From assembly GCA_022791575.1 (NCBI GenBank), contig JAAVZI010000027.1, forward strand, positions 1 to 36,370: 36,370 nucleotides of DNA, written 5' to 3'. This DNA comes from Lachnospiraceae bacterium. GTDB lineage: Bacteria > Bacillota > Clostridia > Lachnospirales > Lachnospiraceae. A program made the translations under genes and the position numbers. The notes beneath the pieces are model-generated. The model made no database searches and was not told where the DNA came from. It worked only from the letters and a program-made list of their open reading frames with translations. This document shows, in pieces, positions 18,148 to 26,343 of this stretch (position 1 is its first letter; each line of letters starts with the position of its first letter).

Positions 18148-18837
18148 ATGATTTATATTCAAAAGAAGCCAGAGCCGGATCTCTTATTGAAATATAGATA
18201 TCAAAAAAACGCTAGGTTTGATGATATGGATGCGGATGTAAAAAAACAGCTTAGAGAATCTTTATTAAAAGAACAAGGATATCTTTGCGCATATTGTATG
18301 AGAAGGATTGTTGATGAGAAAGATATAAAAATAGAGCATTTTAATGCTCGTACACCAGAAAATGAATTGCAATATCATAATTTGCTTGCAGTTTGTAGAG
18401 GTGGGGAGGGCGGTCCAGTGAAAGCGAGATCCTGTGATACAAAGAAGGGAAATAGACCGATTTTTATTAATCCTTTGTGTAAATCGGATATGAATCGAAT
18501 TTATTATGATAATAGTGGAAAAATTCACTCTTCTGATACTACTAAATATAAATTTGAATATCGGGATAGTATTGGCAAACATCATTCCGGGTATACAAGT
18601 CCTGAACAGGATATTCATGAAGGCCTGAATTTAAATTATGAAAATGGTGCACCAATATTGGGAAGAAAAACGGCTTTGAGGAAATTTCAAAAACTACTGC
18701 ATCCATATAAAGATAAGAAAAGTAAGCGAGTTTTTTTAGAGAAAATGCAAAGAGTATATTCGGTACAAAGTGAGTTTATGGAGCCATATGTTGGAATAAT
18801 TCGTTGGTATATTCAAAAGAAACTGAATCAGTTGTAA
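18148..18837 (+). CDS. ptuB: HNH endonuclease, PtuB-like (Septu effector)
   Basis: The 229-residue product has the PtuB-type HNH arrangement: CAYCMRR zinc knuckle, IEHFNARTPENELQYHNLLAV as the His/Asn catalytic segment, then SCDTKKGNRPIFINP. Length matches PtuB/TIGR02646-type nucleases. A GGAAGG site precedes ATG 18148 and only 12 nt separate it from the ATPase, so the two should be one operon and one complex. The expected activity is cleavage of nucleic acid upon infection, leading to abortive or direct defence. The C-terminal half is basic and helical with no other recognised domain. No toxin, immunity or third Septu gene follows. Confidence 0.85.
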   Translation: MIYIQKKPEPDLLLKYRYQKNARFDDMDADVKKQLRESLLKEQGYLCAYCMRRIVDEKDIKIEHFNARTPENELQYHNLLAVCRGGEGGPVKARSCDTKKGNRPIFINPLCKSDMNRIYYDNSGKIHSSDTTKYKFEYRDSIGKHHSGYTSPEQDIHEGLNLNYENGAPILGRKTALRKFQKLLHPYKDKKSKRVFLEKMQRVYSVQSEFMEPYVGIIRWYIQKKLNQL

Positions 18838-18881
18838 TAAGTGGCAAAGAGTAACGAGGATTTGGAAAGAACTTAAAATCT

Positions 18882-18897
18882 AATAAATAGGTTTATT
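18882..18897 (+). terminator. Weak hairpin after ptuB
   Basis: AATAAA (18882-18887) pairs with TTTATT (18892-18897) over a 4-nt loop, followed by a T-rich stretch. It is weak and could only partly stop transcription. Confidence 0.35.
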
Positions 18898-18924
18898 GTT
18901 ATTATGTTAGTATATAATTATCAA

Positions 18925-18953
18925 TTGATATTTGTAGAAAAATTTATTATACT
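18925..18953 (+). promoter_or_regulatory. Sigma-A promoter of a candidate small RNA
   Basis: TTGATA (18925-18930), an exact 17-nt spacer and TATACT (18948-18953). No long reading frame follows; instead a folded region ends at a terminator at 19077, so this promoter would make a short RNA starting near 18960. Confidence 0.7.
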
Positions 18954-18959
18954 TATAAC

Positions 18960-19077
18960 TATCAATTGCAGATTGTTCGGTTCCATTTAGTAAATGGATA
19001 TAGTCCGACAGGAAAGAGGTGGTTAATATGAACAGAACAAATTTATATATTGGATGTTGTATTAACCACATTTTTTT
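18960..19077 (+). ncRNA. Candidate ~118-nt small RNA downstream of the Septu genes
   Basis: The transcript predicted from the promoter at 18925 starts near 18960. It contains a hairpin CCATTT-AGT-AAATGG (about 18983-18997) enclosed by a second helix, TGTTCGG with CCGACA and one bulged T. It ends with a 10-bp terminator stem, GTGGTTAATA (19019-19028) with TATTAACCAC (19060-19069), followed by A and seven Ts. Within it lies a 17-codon frame (19028-19081) preceded by AGAGGTGG, whose ribosome site and start are buried in the terminator stem. I do not recognise a known RNA family. It could be a regulatory RNA, a leader-peptide-type element or a toxin-antitoxin relic. Confidence 0.6.
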
Positions 19078-19081
19078 GTAA
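19028..19081 (+). CDS. Possible 17-residue small ORF within the candidate small RNA
   Basis: ATG 19028 to TAA 19079-19081 encodes a short hydrophobic-leaning peptide with two adjacent Cys (LYIGCCINHIFL). The AGAGGTGG site is well spaced, but site, start codon and stop all lie in or beyond the terminator hairpin, so most transcripts would end before the stop. Probably incidental. Confidence 0.2.
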   Translation: MNRTNLYIGCCINHIFL

Positions 19082-19158
19082 ATATCTGTCCCATCAAAGA
19101 AATTTCTCTATAGAATTCAGATTATATATATTTCCATGAAAGAAAAGAGTTGGTTAAG

Positions 19159-19183
19159 GCATGCATTAATAGTATGCTTTTTT
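19159..19183 (+). terminator. Second hairpin with T-tract downstream of the small RNA
   Basis: GCATGC (19159-19164) pairs with GTATGC (19172-19177, one G-U) and is followed by TTTTTT (19178-19183). It may be a backup terminator. The rest of 19082-19300 holds no gene; one further inverted repeat, AATACTC (19236-19242) with GAGTATT (19259-19265), lies upstream of the next small gene. Confidence 0.65.
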
Positions 19184-19307
19184 GTTTTGCATAATTTTAG
19201 GATGCATAATTCCATATATGTATAAGTTTGTTCTGAATACTCTGGTACAAAACCGCTGGAGTATTGTAGCCTGCATTTGAACATGAAAAAGGAAAAGGAG
19301 TATAGGA

Positions 19308-19583
19308 ATGAACCGATTTAAGGGAATTATGTTAGAAAATCATACAAAGGGAAAAGCGAATCTGCACAGTCTTTATACAGACAAGCAAGTCTATATCAGC
19401 TCGCTAAGCAGTTCACAGCAGCCAGTGGAGGCGGAACGATTTTATGAGTACCGCAGCCTGGCTTTTCGGTTTGCAGGTACGGATTACCGGACCCCAGAGA
19501 AACTGGTCTTATTTGTATATCTACCAGAACTGGTGTTTGCAGGCAGCCTGCAGGCTGAGAAAAATCTGATTGGGATGTTCTAA
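19308..19583 (+). CDS. Small hypothetical protein
   Basis: The 91-residue product has a strong ribosome site (AAGGAAAAGGAG) before ATG 19308. I recognise no domain; it is mixed-charge and ends in a short hydrophobic run (EKLVLFVYLPELVFAGSL). It stands alone between the Septu/sRNA region and the ABC operon. It may be a truncated relic of a longer protein, since the C-terminus looks abrupt. Confidence 0.45.
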   Translation: MNRFKGIMLENHTKGKANLHSLYTDKQVYISSLSSSQQPVEAERFYEYRSLAFRFAGTDYRTPEKLVLFVYLPELVFAGSLQAEKNLIGMF

Positions 19584-19662
19584 CGATATTGCTCTAGCAG
19601 TAAGCCGTCATATAAAACAGATACATTTCAGATACAGCGCAGTGCTATAATTCTGGATAGAT

Positions 19663-19701
19663 CATTGCGAAAGTCACATTCAAGGCGACGAGTTTTGCAA
19701 T
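19663..19701 (+). repeat. Truncated copy of the palindromic repeat family
   Basis: The segment with ATTGCGAAAGT...ATTCAAGG.GACGAGTTT matches the left end of the full element at 34070-34202. It is closed by TTTTGCAATG, giving a 10-bp near-perfect hairpin with CATTGCGAAA. The central stem found in full copies is absent. It sits 37 nt upstream of the ABC operon's first gene. Confidence 0.7.
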
Positions 19702-19737
19702 GTCTAATCATGCTGGAAGAAGCAAGGAGGAATGAAT

Positions 19738-21120
19738 ATGCGGAAAGGAATAGCGATAACTATAGGAGCAGCCGTATTATGTGTAGGAACGTATGTTCTT
19801 CTCCAAACAGGAGCAGAGCAATCCAGTGAGAAAACAGCCTCAGTTATGGCAGGGAAGCAGAATAAAGAAAATAAATCACCTGTTAGTTCGCCGTCCGTCA
19901 GCAGTGAAGATGAAAATCAGGAATTAACATTTATTAGGGATGGATATAAGGCAGGCAATCAAAATGGTTATTATTATTTTAGTGATGATCGTGCTCATAT
20001 CAAATATTTTGATTATGAATCCAGAAAAGAGATCTATCTTTGCAATAAGCCGAACTGCAATCATGACAGTGAAAGCTGCAGCTCTTATCTGAATTCCGGA
20101 GTGTCACCCGATATTTTTGCAGATGAGAATTTCTTGTATCTAACAGAGGGCAGCAGTGATGCAGAGGTAGTGGTGATGAATGCAAACGAAGAGAATGAAA
20201 TGAACCTAAGCACGTTACAAACAGAAATAACAGTTCTCTATCGTATGAACCTAGACGGAACGGAAAAGACGAAATTGTATGAATGTCCCTCTGGTGTGCA
20301 GATGGGTATGCCGTATCTAAAGCAGGGGAACATCCTCTATGCGCAATTTACGGTAAGCAAACAGATAGAAACCAATCCAAATAGTTATACAATGGTGGAT
20401 TCAGAGAAAAAATTAGTTAAGATCAACCTGGAAACTGGTGAATATGAAGAAGTTGCAGATACACTGAATAAGGAGATTCTAGGAGCATACGGCAATAAAA
20501 TTCTGTGGATGGAAACTTTATATAAACAGGATCCAAATGACTTCATCAATGACGACCAGGGCTGGAGGGATAATTTGTACCAGTCAACAGCCAGAATCAG
20601 TTTATTTGATCCTAGAACCGGTCAGGAGACAATGATTACAGAAGATCATTATAAGAATCTGGAAACGATAACATTTGATGGACTGAATCTGTATGTGATC
20701 AGTGAGGGCAGCCAGAAAGTTGAAAAAATCTCAATAGAAAATAAAGAAAGAAGCGTATTTGCAGAGCTGCCGAAATCAGGGGCTTATGTACAGGACATCT
20801 ACGATCGTAAATTGCAATATGTGTATTATGATCTGGATTCTGATGAGGCGAAAGTTGAATCAGCCGGTTATATTAATTTGGATACAGGGGAGAATGAGGC
20901 ATTTACCTTGATCGATGACTCAGGAATTCTAGTGGAAATCCTTGACCAGACCGACACCCATTATTTTGTCAGAACCGGCTATAAAATGTCGAAAGAGTAC
21001 ACAACCTGGGCAGGAACCAAGCAAAGGGATATTGAAGAAACCTATTACGGATTAATACGAAAAGAGGATTACTGGAATTCTAAGGCTGAATATCTGCCAA
21101 TGGAAACTATGCAGAATTAG
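19738..21120 (+). CDS. Membrane-anchored beta-propeller-like protein (DUF5050-like), first gene of ABC operon
   Basis: The 460-residue product begins with a short membrane segment (RKGIAITIGAAVLCVGTYVLL) and a Ser/Lys-rich linker, so it is exported and tethered. The rest is a repeated beta-strand pattern typical of clostridial propellers (GYYYFSDD, LYRMNLDGTEKTKLYE, LVKINLETGEYEEVAD). It contains the Cys motif CNKPNCNHDSESC often seen in these proteins. AAGGAGG is 7 nt from ATG 19738, better than ATG 19732. It is followed within 10 nt by the ABC ATPase gene, so it probably senses or presents a ligand for the transporter and two-component pair; ligand unknown. Confidence 0.75.
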   Translation: MRKGIAITIGAAVLCVGTYVLLQTGAEQSSEKTASVMAGKQNKENKSPVSSPSVSSEDENQELTFIRDGYKAGNQNGYYYFSDDRAHIKYFDYESRKEIYLCNKPNCNHDSESCSSYLNSGVSPDIFADENFLYLTEGSSDAEVVVMNANEENEMNLSTLQTEITVLYRMNLDGTEKTKLYECPSGVQMGMPYLKQGNILYAQFTVSKQIETNPNSYTMVDSEKKLVKINLETGEYEEVADTLNKEILGAYGNKILWMETLYKQDPNDFINDDQGWRDNLYQSTARISLFDPRTGQETMITEDHYKNLETITFDGLNLYVISEGSQKVEKISIENKERSVFAELPKSGAYVQDIYDRKLQYVYYDLDSDEAKVESAGYINLDTGENEAFTLIDDSGILVEILDQTDTHYFVRTGYKMSKEYTTWAGTKQRDIEETYYGLIRKEDYWNSKAEYLPMETMQN

Positions 21121-21130
21121 GGAGGTGGCT

Positions 21131-21859
21131 ATGCTTGAGATTGTAAATTTAAGTAAAAGTTATGGGAAGAAAAAGGCTTTGGATCAAGTCAGTATGAAGC
21201 TTGAGAACGGCCTGTATGGGTTGCTGGGGCCAAATGGGGCAGGTAAGAGCACATTAATGTATATGATTACGGATAATTTGATGCCGGATGAAGGGACCAT
21301 TTCATGGGAGGGTGAGGATATCCATCAGCTGGGTGCAGAGTATCGGAAAATATTGGGCTATATGCCACAGCAGCAGGGCTTGTATCATGGTTTTACCGGC
21401 AGAAGATTTCTACATTATATGGCGGCCCTAAAGGACATTCCCAGAAGCCGAATTGCAGAAGAGACTGAGAGAGCAGCCGAATATGTGAATCTTCAGAAAG
21501 AATTGGATAAAAAAACTGGCAGCTATTCCGGCGGTATGAAACAGAGACTTTTAATTGCTGGGGCTATCATTGGAAGTCCCCGCCTGCTCATCTTTGACGA
21601 ACCGACAGCCGGACTGGACCCTAAGGAACGAGTTCGGGTCAAACATATGCTGAAGAAACTTTCGGAAAACAGAATTGTATTGCTGGCAACTCATATCGTA
21701 CCGGATATCGAACACATTGCAGAGCAGGTAATGATATTAAAGAATGGAGTCCTGCTGGAAAAAGAAAAGCCAGAACAATTGATTGAGAAATATGCAGCAG
21801 GAGGAGATCTGGAAGATGTCTATATGAATATTTTTACCGACAACCAAGTAGAAGAATAG
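21131..21859 (+). CDS. ABC transporter ATP-binding protein
   Basis: The 242-residue product has Walker A GPNGAGKST, Q-loop region YMPQQQG, signature YSGGMKQR, Walker B LLIFDEPTAGLDP and a switch His in LATHIVPD. This is a DrrA/CcmA-type single ATPase for an ABC-2 permease. ATG 21131 follows GGAGGT; GTG 21125 overlaps that site and is less likely. It pairs with the permease starting at 21939 and is coupled to the response regulator and kinase downstream, suggesting export or removal of a peptide-like or envelope-active compound under kinase control. Confidence 0.92.
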   Translation: MLEIVNLSKSYGKKKALDQVSMKLENGLYGLLGPNGAGKSTLMYMITDNLMPDEGTISWEGEDIHQLGAEYRKILGYMPQQQGLYHGFTGRRFLHYMAALKDIPRSRIAEETERAAEYVNLQKELDKKTGSYSGGMKQRLLIAGAIIGSPRLLIFDEPTAGLDPKERVRVKHMLKKLSENRIVLLATHIVPDIEHIAEQVMILKNGVLLEKEKPEQLIEKYAAGGDLEDVYMNIFTDNQVEE

Positions 21860-21862
21860 TAA

Positions 21863-21921
21863 GGAACTGTTCAGAAATTACTCATGGCAATGACTTGGCA
21901 AAAGGATTTTTGAACAGCTCC
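21863..21921 (+). repeat. Inverted-repeat element between ATPase and permease genes
   Basis: GGAACTGTTCA (21863-21873) pairs with TGAACAGCTCC (21911-21921) with one mismatch, and AAAT/ATTT extends the stem. A 30-odd-nt loop contains a smaller TCAT-ATGA pairing. It fills the whole gap between the two genes. There is no T-tract, so it may be a small mobile palindrome or an mRNA stabiliser/attenuator. Confidence 0.6.
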
Positions 21922-21938
21922 TAGCAGGAGGAAGAAAA

Positions 21939-24278
21939 TTGGGTCAGATTATTCAATACGAGTTTTTAAAATTATTTACCAGCAGACGTTTTATATATAT
22001 GGCCGTCCTGTTACTTCTGGCTGATATCGGAATACTAATGTATACACAATACGATGCGGGAAAGAAAGAGATTCCCTATGCTGCCTATAAGAAACTGAAT
22101 GAGGAAATACGGCATATGAATCAAAAAGAGAAAGGGGAATGGATTGACAAGCAATATGAACGGATCGAGGCATTAGATATCATTCATATGGCAAAACTGA
22201 TGAGCCAGAATTCTAATACGGAAATGCAAAATTATGCAGAAGAGCTCAAAAATGAGAATTTGGAGCTGTATAACCGCTATCAGGAGGAATATCGCCAAGG
22301 GGCAGACTATCCATATACAGGAGAAATTGATAAAGAACATATGTTCTTATCGGAAATTAAGGCGGAATATGACGTGACTGCCGACTATTCAAATATAATA
22401 GAAGAAATTTTGCAAAAGGCAGTGAATCTGGAACAAATCTCTATATTCAAAAACAGTGTCAATGACTTCTCAGCCCGGAATCTGAAAGATACGGCAAATG
22501 AATATAAAAGAATGAAAGGGACTCCTATTAATTATCAGATTGGAAAGGGTTTTCATTATGCGACGAGGGTATCTGCGGCAGACGTTCTAATCTTACTGCT
22601 GATTCTAACTATGGCTTCTGTCATTTTATCAGAAGAAAAAGAAAAGAATCTGCTGATTTTAGTACGCAGTACAAAAGGTGGAAGAACGAGAACCATATCT
22701 GCTAAAATAGTCGTATTATTTTTGGGAATCGTACTGGCTGTAACCGTCATGTATCTGATACAATTTCTATATTATGGGTCACAGATTGGATATGGAGATC
22801 TGGGAGCAAGCCTGCAGTCGGTCAGCAGCTTTGCCAAGAGCATTCTGCAGGTCAGCCTGTTTCAATATCTATTGATATTCCTGCTTACGAAAATAGCAGC
22901 CTGGTTACTGCTGGCATTGATTCTACTGCTGACAGCAGCGGCGGCCAAGGATGGACGTATGGTTTACCTCAGTGCAGTTGCTGTATTTCTGATAAGCTTT
23001 GTATTATATACCCGCATTGGAGCCAATTCCAAATATCAGGTATTCAAATATATTAATTTACTGAATGTTTTGGAAGTAAATGAGATCTATCAAAGCTACC
23101 TTAATTTGAAAATTGGACGGTTTATGCAGGATGTATTCACATTGAGCTTGTTTTGTGGTATGCTAAGCATAGGCGGGTTAATTACAGGGATAATCATAAT
23201 ATATAATCGGACCGGTTCTGGTAATCGATTCTGGAGCCGGCTGGGAATTGCCGATGTGGCCGCAGCGGCAGCAGAACGTATACAGACATTGCTTCATAGG
23301 AGAATGAGGCCCTGGCCTTTGTTTGCACAAGAATTATATAAACAATGGATTACCAATCGGACCGCTCTTCTGCTTGTCCTATTTGGCTTGTTCCAGTTCT
23401 GGAATTATCATACAGAGACAACGGCAGTGTCTTATCGTGAAATGATTTATAAAAATTATATGGAAGTGCTGGAGGGGAAGCTGACAGATAAAAAGGAGAA
23501 ATTTATCAAAGAGGAACAGGAGCGGTTTCGTAGTGCAAGAGAACGTCTGGAACAGATTGAGGAAAAAGTCAGTACAGGTGAGCTAAGCAGAAATGAAGTA
23601 ATCCGGCTGAGTGAGCCATATGAGGATATTCTGCAAGTGGAGGAAATTTTTGCCAGGGTGCAGGAGCAGTATCATTATATAAAGGAGCATCCAGAAGCGG
23701 AGTTTGTTTATGACAGTGGTTATATGAAATTGCTGCGGATAAGGAAATACAGTTTTCTGGAGAGCGATATCGTTTTGATTCTCATGAGTATTCTTTGTTT
23801 TTCAGCAGTATTTCCCATGGAATACAGTACAGGATTTATACAAATTCTAAATACAACGCCCAAAGGCAGGCGGGATACAGTCCGCAATAAAATCGGCGTC
23901 TGTATGATAACGGCTGTGCTTTTATTTCTGATGAGTATACTGCCAGAGATTGGATTGATTGGCAAGACCTATGGGTTTTCTGGTCTTTCGGCGTCGATTA
24001 CAAGTTTGAGATACTTTGCAATGCTGCCAGAAAGCCTCAGCATCCTTGGCTATACAGCAGTCATGTATCTGCTGCGCTTTCTAGCATGGAACGGCTTAAT
24101 TCTGATGATACTCTGGCTTTCTCGAAGAATCCGGCATACGATCTGGACCATGCTGGCTGCGCTGGGATTATTGTTTCTCCCGCTTTTGTTGGCATTGGCA
24201 GGACTGAAAGCTGCTTGGTATATCAGTATCCGTCCGGTAATGAATATTACAAATATACTGTTAGGAGTGGTAGGATGA
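21939..24278 (+). CDS. ABC-2 type permease, apparently a tandem fusion of two halves
   Basis: The 779-residue product starts at TTG 21939, 7 nt after AGGAGG; the next Met lies inside the first membrane helix. Half 1 has QYEFLKLFTSRRFIYMAVLL, a ~160-residue outside loop, then DVLILLLILTMASVILSEEK and further helices. Half 2 repeats the pattern from about residue 465: QELYKQWITNRTALLLVLFG, a charged outside loop, then DIVLILMSILCFSAVFPMEY with a following basic TPKGRRDTVRNKIGV that mirrors STKGGRTRTISAKIVV of half 1. A dimeric pore in one chain is inferred. Its stop overlaps the response-regulator start (ATGA). Confidence 0.85.
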   Translation: MGQIIQYEFLKLFTSRRFIYMAVLLLLADIGILMYTQYDAGKKEIPYAAYKKLNEEIRHMNQKEKGEWIDKQYERIEALDIIHMAKLMSQNSNTEMQNYAEELKNENLELYNRYQEEYRQGADYPYTGEIDKEHMFLSEIKAEYDVTADYSNIIEEILQKAVNLEQISIFKNSVNDFSARNLKDTANEYKRMKGTPINYQIGKGFHYATRVSAADVLILLLILTMASVILSEEKEKNLLILVRSTKGGRTRTISAKIVVLFLGIVLAVTVMYLIQFLYYGSQIGYGDLGASLQSVSSFAKSILQVSLFQYLLIFLLTKIAAWLLLALILLLTAAAAKDGRMVYLSAVAVFLISFVLYTRIGANSKYQVFKYINLLNVLEVNEIYQSYLNLKIGRFMQDVFTLSLFCGMLSIGGLITGIIIIYNRTGSGNRFWSRLGIADVAAAAAERIQTLLHRRMRPWPLFAQELYKQWITNRTALLLVLFGLFQFWNYHTETTAVSYREMIYKNYMEVLEGKLTDKKEKFIKEEQERFRSARERLEQIEEKVSTGELSRNEVIRLSEPYEDILQVEEIFARVQEQYHYIKEHPEAEFVYDSGYMKLLRIRKYSFLESDIVLILMSILCFSAVFPMEYSTGFIQILNTTPKGRRDTVRNKIGVCMITAVLLFLMSILPEIGLIGKTYGFSGLSASITSLRYFAMLPESLSILGYTAVMYLLRFLAWNGLILMILWLSRRIRHTIWTMLAALGLLFLPLLLALAGLKAAWYISIRPVMNITNILLGVVG

Positions 24279-24919
24279 ATAAAATTCTGGTAGTGGAGGA
24301 TGAACTGGCGATCGCAGAATTGATTCATATTGCATTAACGCAGGAGGGGTATCAGGTGGAGTATGCCCTGGATGGGGAAAAGGGGGCAGATTGTATGGAA
24401 AAAGGGCAGTATGACTTGATTCTACTGGATATCATGCTGCCTGGATATGATGGATACGAACTTTTGGAATTTGCAAAGGCGCTGGAAATCCCCGTAATAT
24501 TTATTACCGCCAAAGGGCAGTTGAAGGACCGGATTAAGGGACTGAATCTGGGTGCGGATGATTATATTGTTAAACCATTTGAAATCGAAGAACTGGCTGC
24601 ACGGGTAAAATCGGTTCTCAGAAGATGCAGTTCGATTGTTACCATAGGCGGGCTGGAGATTGACAGAGGACGAAGACGTATCCTCAGGGAGAAGCAGGAA
24701 ATCCGGCTGACACCGAAAGAGTATGAATTATTTATATTTCTGTATGAGCATCAGGGCAGGGTATTAAGACGGGAACTCATCTTTGAGAATGTATGGCAGG
24801 AGGAAATGGAGAATGAGACTAGAACGCTGGACCTGCATATTCAGAGAATCCGTAAGAAACTGGGCTTGAAAGAGGAAATCAGAACCATTCACAAAGTGGG
24901 TTATTTATTTGAGGTGTAG
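24275..24919 (+). CDS. OmpR/PhoB-family response regulator
   Basis: The 214-residue product has a receiver domain with the acidic pair at the N-terminus (VVEDELA), phospho-acceptor Asp52 (LILLDIMLPG), the Thr in FITAKG and the Lys in YIVKPF. A winged-helix output domain follows (LTPKEYELFIFLYEHQGRV...RTLDLHIQRIRKKLG). It starts at ATG 24275, overlapping the permease stop by 4 nt, and is followed after 2 nt by the kinase, indicating translational coupling. It probably activates its own ABC operon. Confidence 0.95.
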   Translation: MNKILVVEDELAIAELIHIALTQEGYQVEYALDGEKGADCMEKGQYDLILLDIMLPGYDGYELLEFAKALEIPVIFITAKGQLKDRIKGLNLGADDYIVKPFEIEELAARVKSVLRRCSSIVTIGGLEIDRGRRRILREKQEIRLTPKEYELFIFLYEHQGRVLRRELIFENVWQEEMENETRTLDLHIQRIRKKLGLKEEIRTIHKVGYLFEV

Positions 24920-24921
24920 TC

Positions 24922-26343
24922 ATGAAATTTACCTGGAAATTAGTAATATCGGTCACTGCTATTATCTCAGTTATTTTTTCAGCCGCAGCCTTGATCCTAA
25001 TTAGCCGCAACTTTCGTCATTCGATGGAGGCTGTGACAAATCAGAACTTAGAAGCACATTTGTTGGAGCGCTATGGGATAGAAAGCCATATAATGGAAAC
25101 GATTTCGGATAACGGAGAGATTTCTGCGGAGAAGCTGACTGCATATGCAAAAGCAATGATTTCCTATTTTGGAAATAACCGAAGATTTGCAATTTATTTT
25201 GATCAGGAATGTATTTATTCCAATGTGGAAATCAGCCAGACCGATCTAAACGAACTGCTGCAAGGTGCACGAATACATTATTTGCTGCGGGAATATCATT
25301 CGAAGAACTATATGCTGGCAGCCTCTTCTCTGGAAATAAATAACAGGAGAATTACAGTAGCCAGCAGTTATGATATTACGCATGTGTTTGAAGAAAAGGA
25401 TCGGCAGATGGTGGATTTTTATAAGCTAGATGCTGTGGTAATTGTGGTTTCGGCTCTTGCTATATGGATTTTGGCAGTTTTTTTAACTAGGCCAATTGTC
25501 CGGCTGAATGAAATGAGCAGTAAGATTGCCCAAGGACAGTATAGCGGACGTATTCGTCAGACTTCTCAAGATGAGATTGGGGAGCTTACCCAGAGCTTCA
25601 ACAGTATGGCAGATACTATTGAACATAAGATTGAGGAGCTGGAGCTTTCAGTCAGGCAAAGGGAAGAATTTATTAGTAATTTCACTCATGAGTTAAAAAG
25701 TCCTATGACGTCCATTATTGGTTATGCTGATCTGCTGCGTAGTAATAAATACGGAGAACAGATAAAGGTAAAGTCTGCCGAATATATTTTTCAGGAAGCA
25801 AAAAGGCTGGAGGTGCTGTCTCACAAGCTAATGGACTTGATGGGATTGTCCGCAGAGCATATTGAACTTGAGAGACTGAATGCAGTGCAATTTTTTCAGG
25901 AAATAGTCAATTATAGGAAAGAACGGCCTCAGGGTGTAGAGGTTGTGCTGGATATAGAAGAGGGGACATTTATGGCTGATCCGTATCTTCTGGAGGACTG
26001 TATTCGAAATCTGCTGGATAATGCTGAAAAGTCAGAACCAAGAGACCATAAGATTCTATTATGTACAAACGTGCAGGGTCCGCGGTATCAGATAACTATT
26101 CAAGATCATGGCTGCGGAATCTCAGAATCGGACCTTCCAAGAATAACAGAGAGTTTTTATATGGCAGATAAGGCCAGAGCCCGCGCCGGCGGAAGAAGTG
26201 GCATCGGACTTGCGATCTGTGAGAAGATTGTCAGGCTTCATGGCAGTGAATTGCATTTTGAAAGCCAGTTGGGCGTGGGAACGACGGTAACGTTTGACCT
26301 AGAGATGAATCTTGATTTAGAGGTGAATCTACATGAAAGTTAA
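24922..26343 (+). CDS. Membrane sensor histidine kinase
   Basis: The 473-residue product has TM1 (residues about 5-26), a ~130-residue extracellular sensor, TM2 (VVIVVSALAIWILAVFLT), a HAMP domain, an H-box NFTHELKSPMTS (His256) and ATPase boxes NLLDNAEKS, DHGCGIS and GRSGIGLAIC. The sensor is not one I recognise. The sequence at the N-box has a plain DNAEKSEP. It is the cognate kinase of the preceding regulator. Its end overlaps the next gene by 11 nt. Confidence 0.94.
   Translation: MKFTWKLVISVTAIISVIFSAAALILISRNFRHSMEAVTNQNLEAHLLERYGIESHIMETISDNGEISAEKLTAYAKAMISYFGNNRRFAIYFDQECIYSNVEISQTDLNELLQGARIHYLLREYHSKNYMLAASSLEINNRRITVASSYDITHVFEEKDRQMVDFYKLDAVVIVVSALAIWILAVFLTRPIVRLNEMSSKIAQGQYSGRIRQTSQDEIGELTQSFNSMADTIEHKIEELELSVRQREEFISNFTHELKSPMTSIIGYADLLRSNKYGEQIKVKSAEYIFQEAKRLEVLSHKLMDLMGLSAEHIELERLNAVQFFQEIVNYRKERPQGVEVVLDIEEGTFMADPYLLEDCIRNLLDNAEKSEPRDHKILLCTNVQGPRYQITIQDHGCGISESDLPRITESFYMADKARARAGGRSGIGLAICEKIVRLHGSELHFESQLGVGTTVTFDLEMNLDLEVNLHES

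Noticed and set aside
18838-19307. Retron reverse transcriptase or msr/msd RNA near the PtuAB genes
   Set aside because: No reverse transcriptase gene is present in the window and no retron-like inverted repeat pair was seen; the small RNA is described separately.
24086-24274. Extended N-terminus of the response regulator
   Set aside because: It overlaps the permease gene out of frame; the VVEDE receiver start begins at ATG 24275, in an ATGA overlap.
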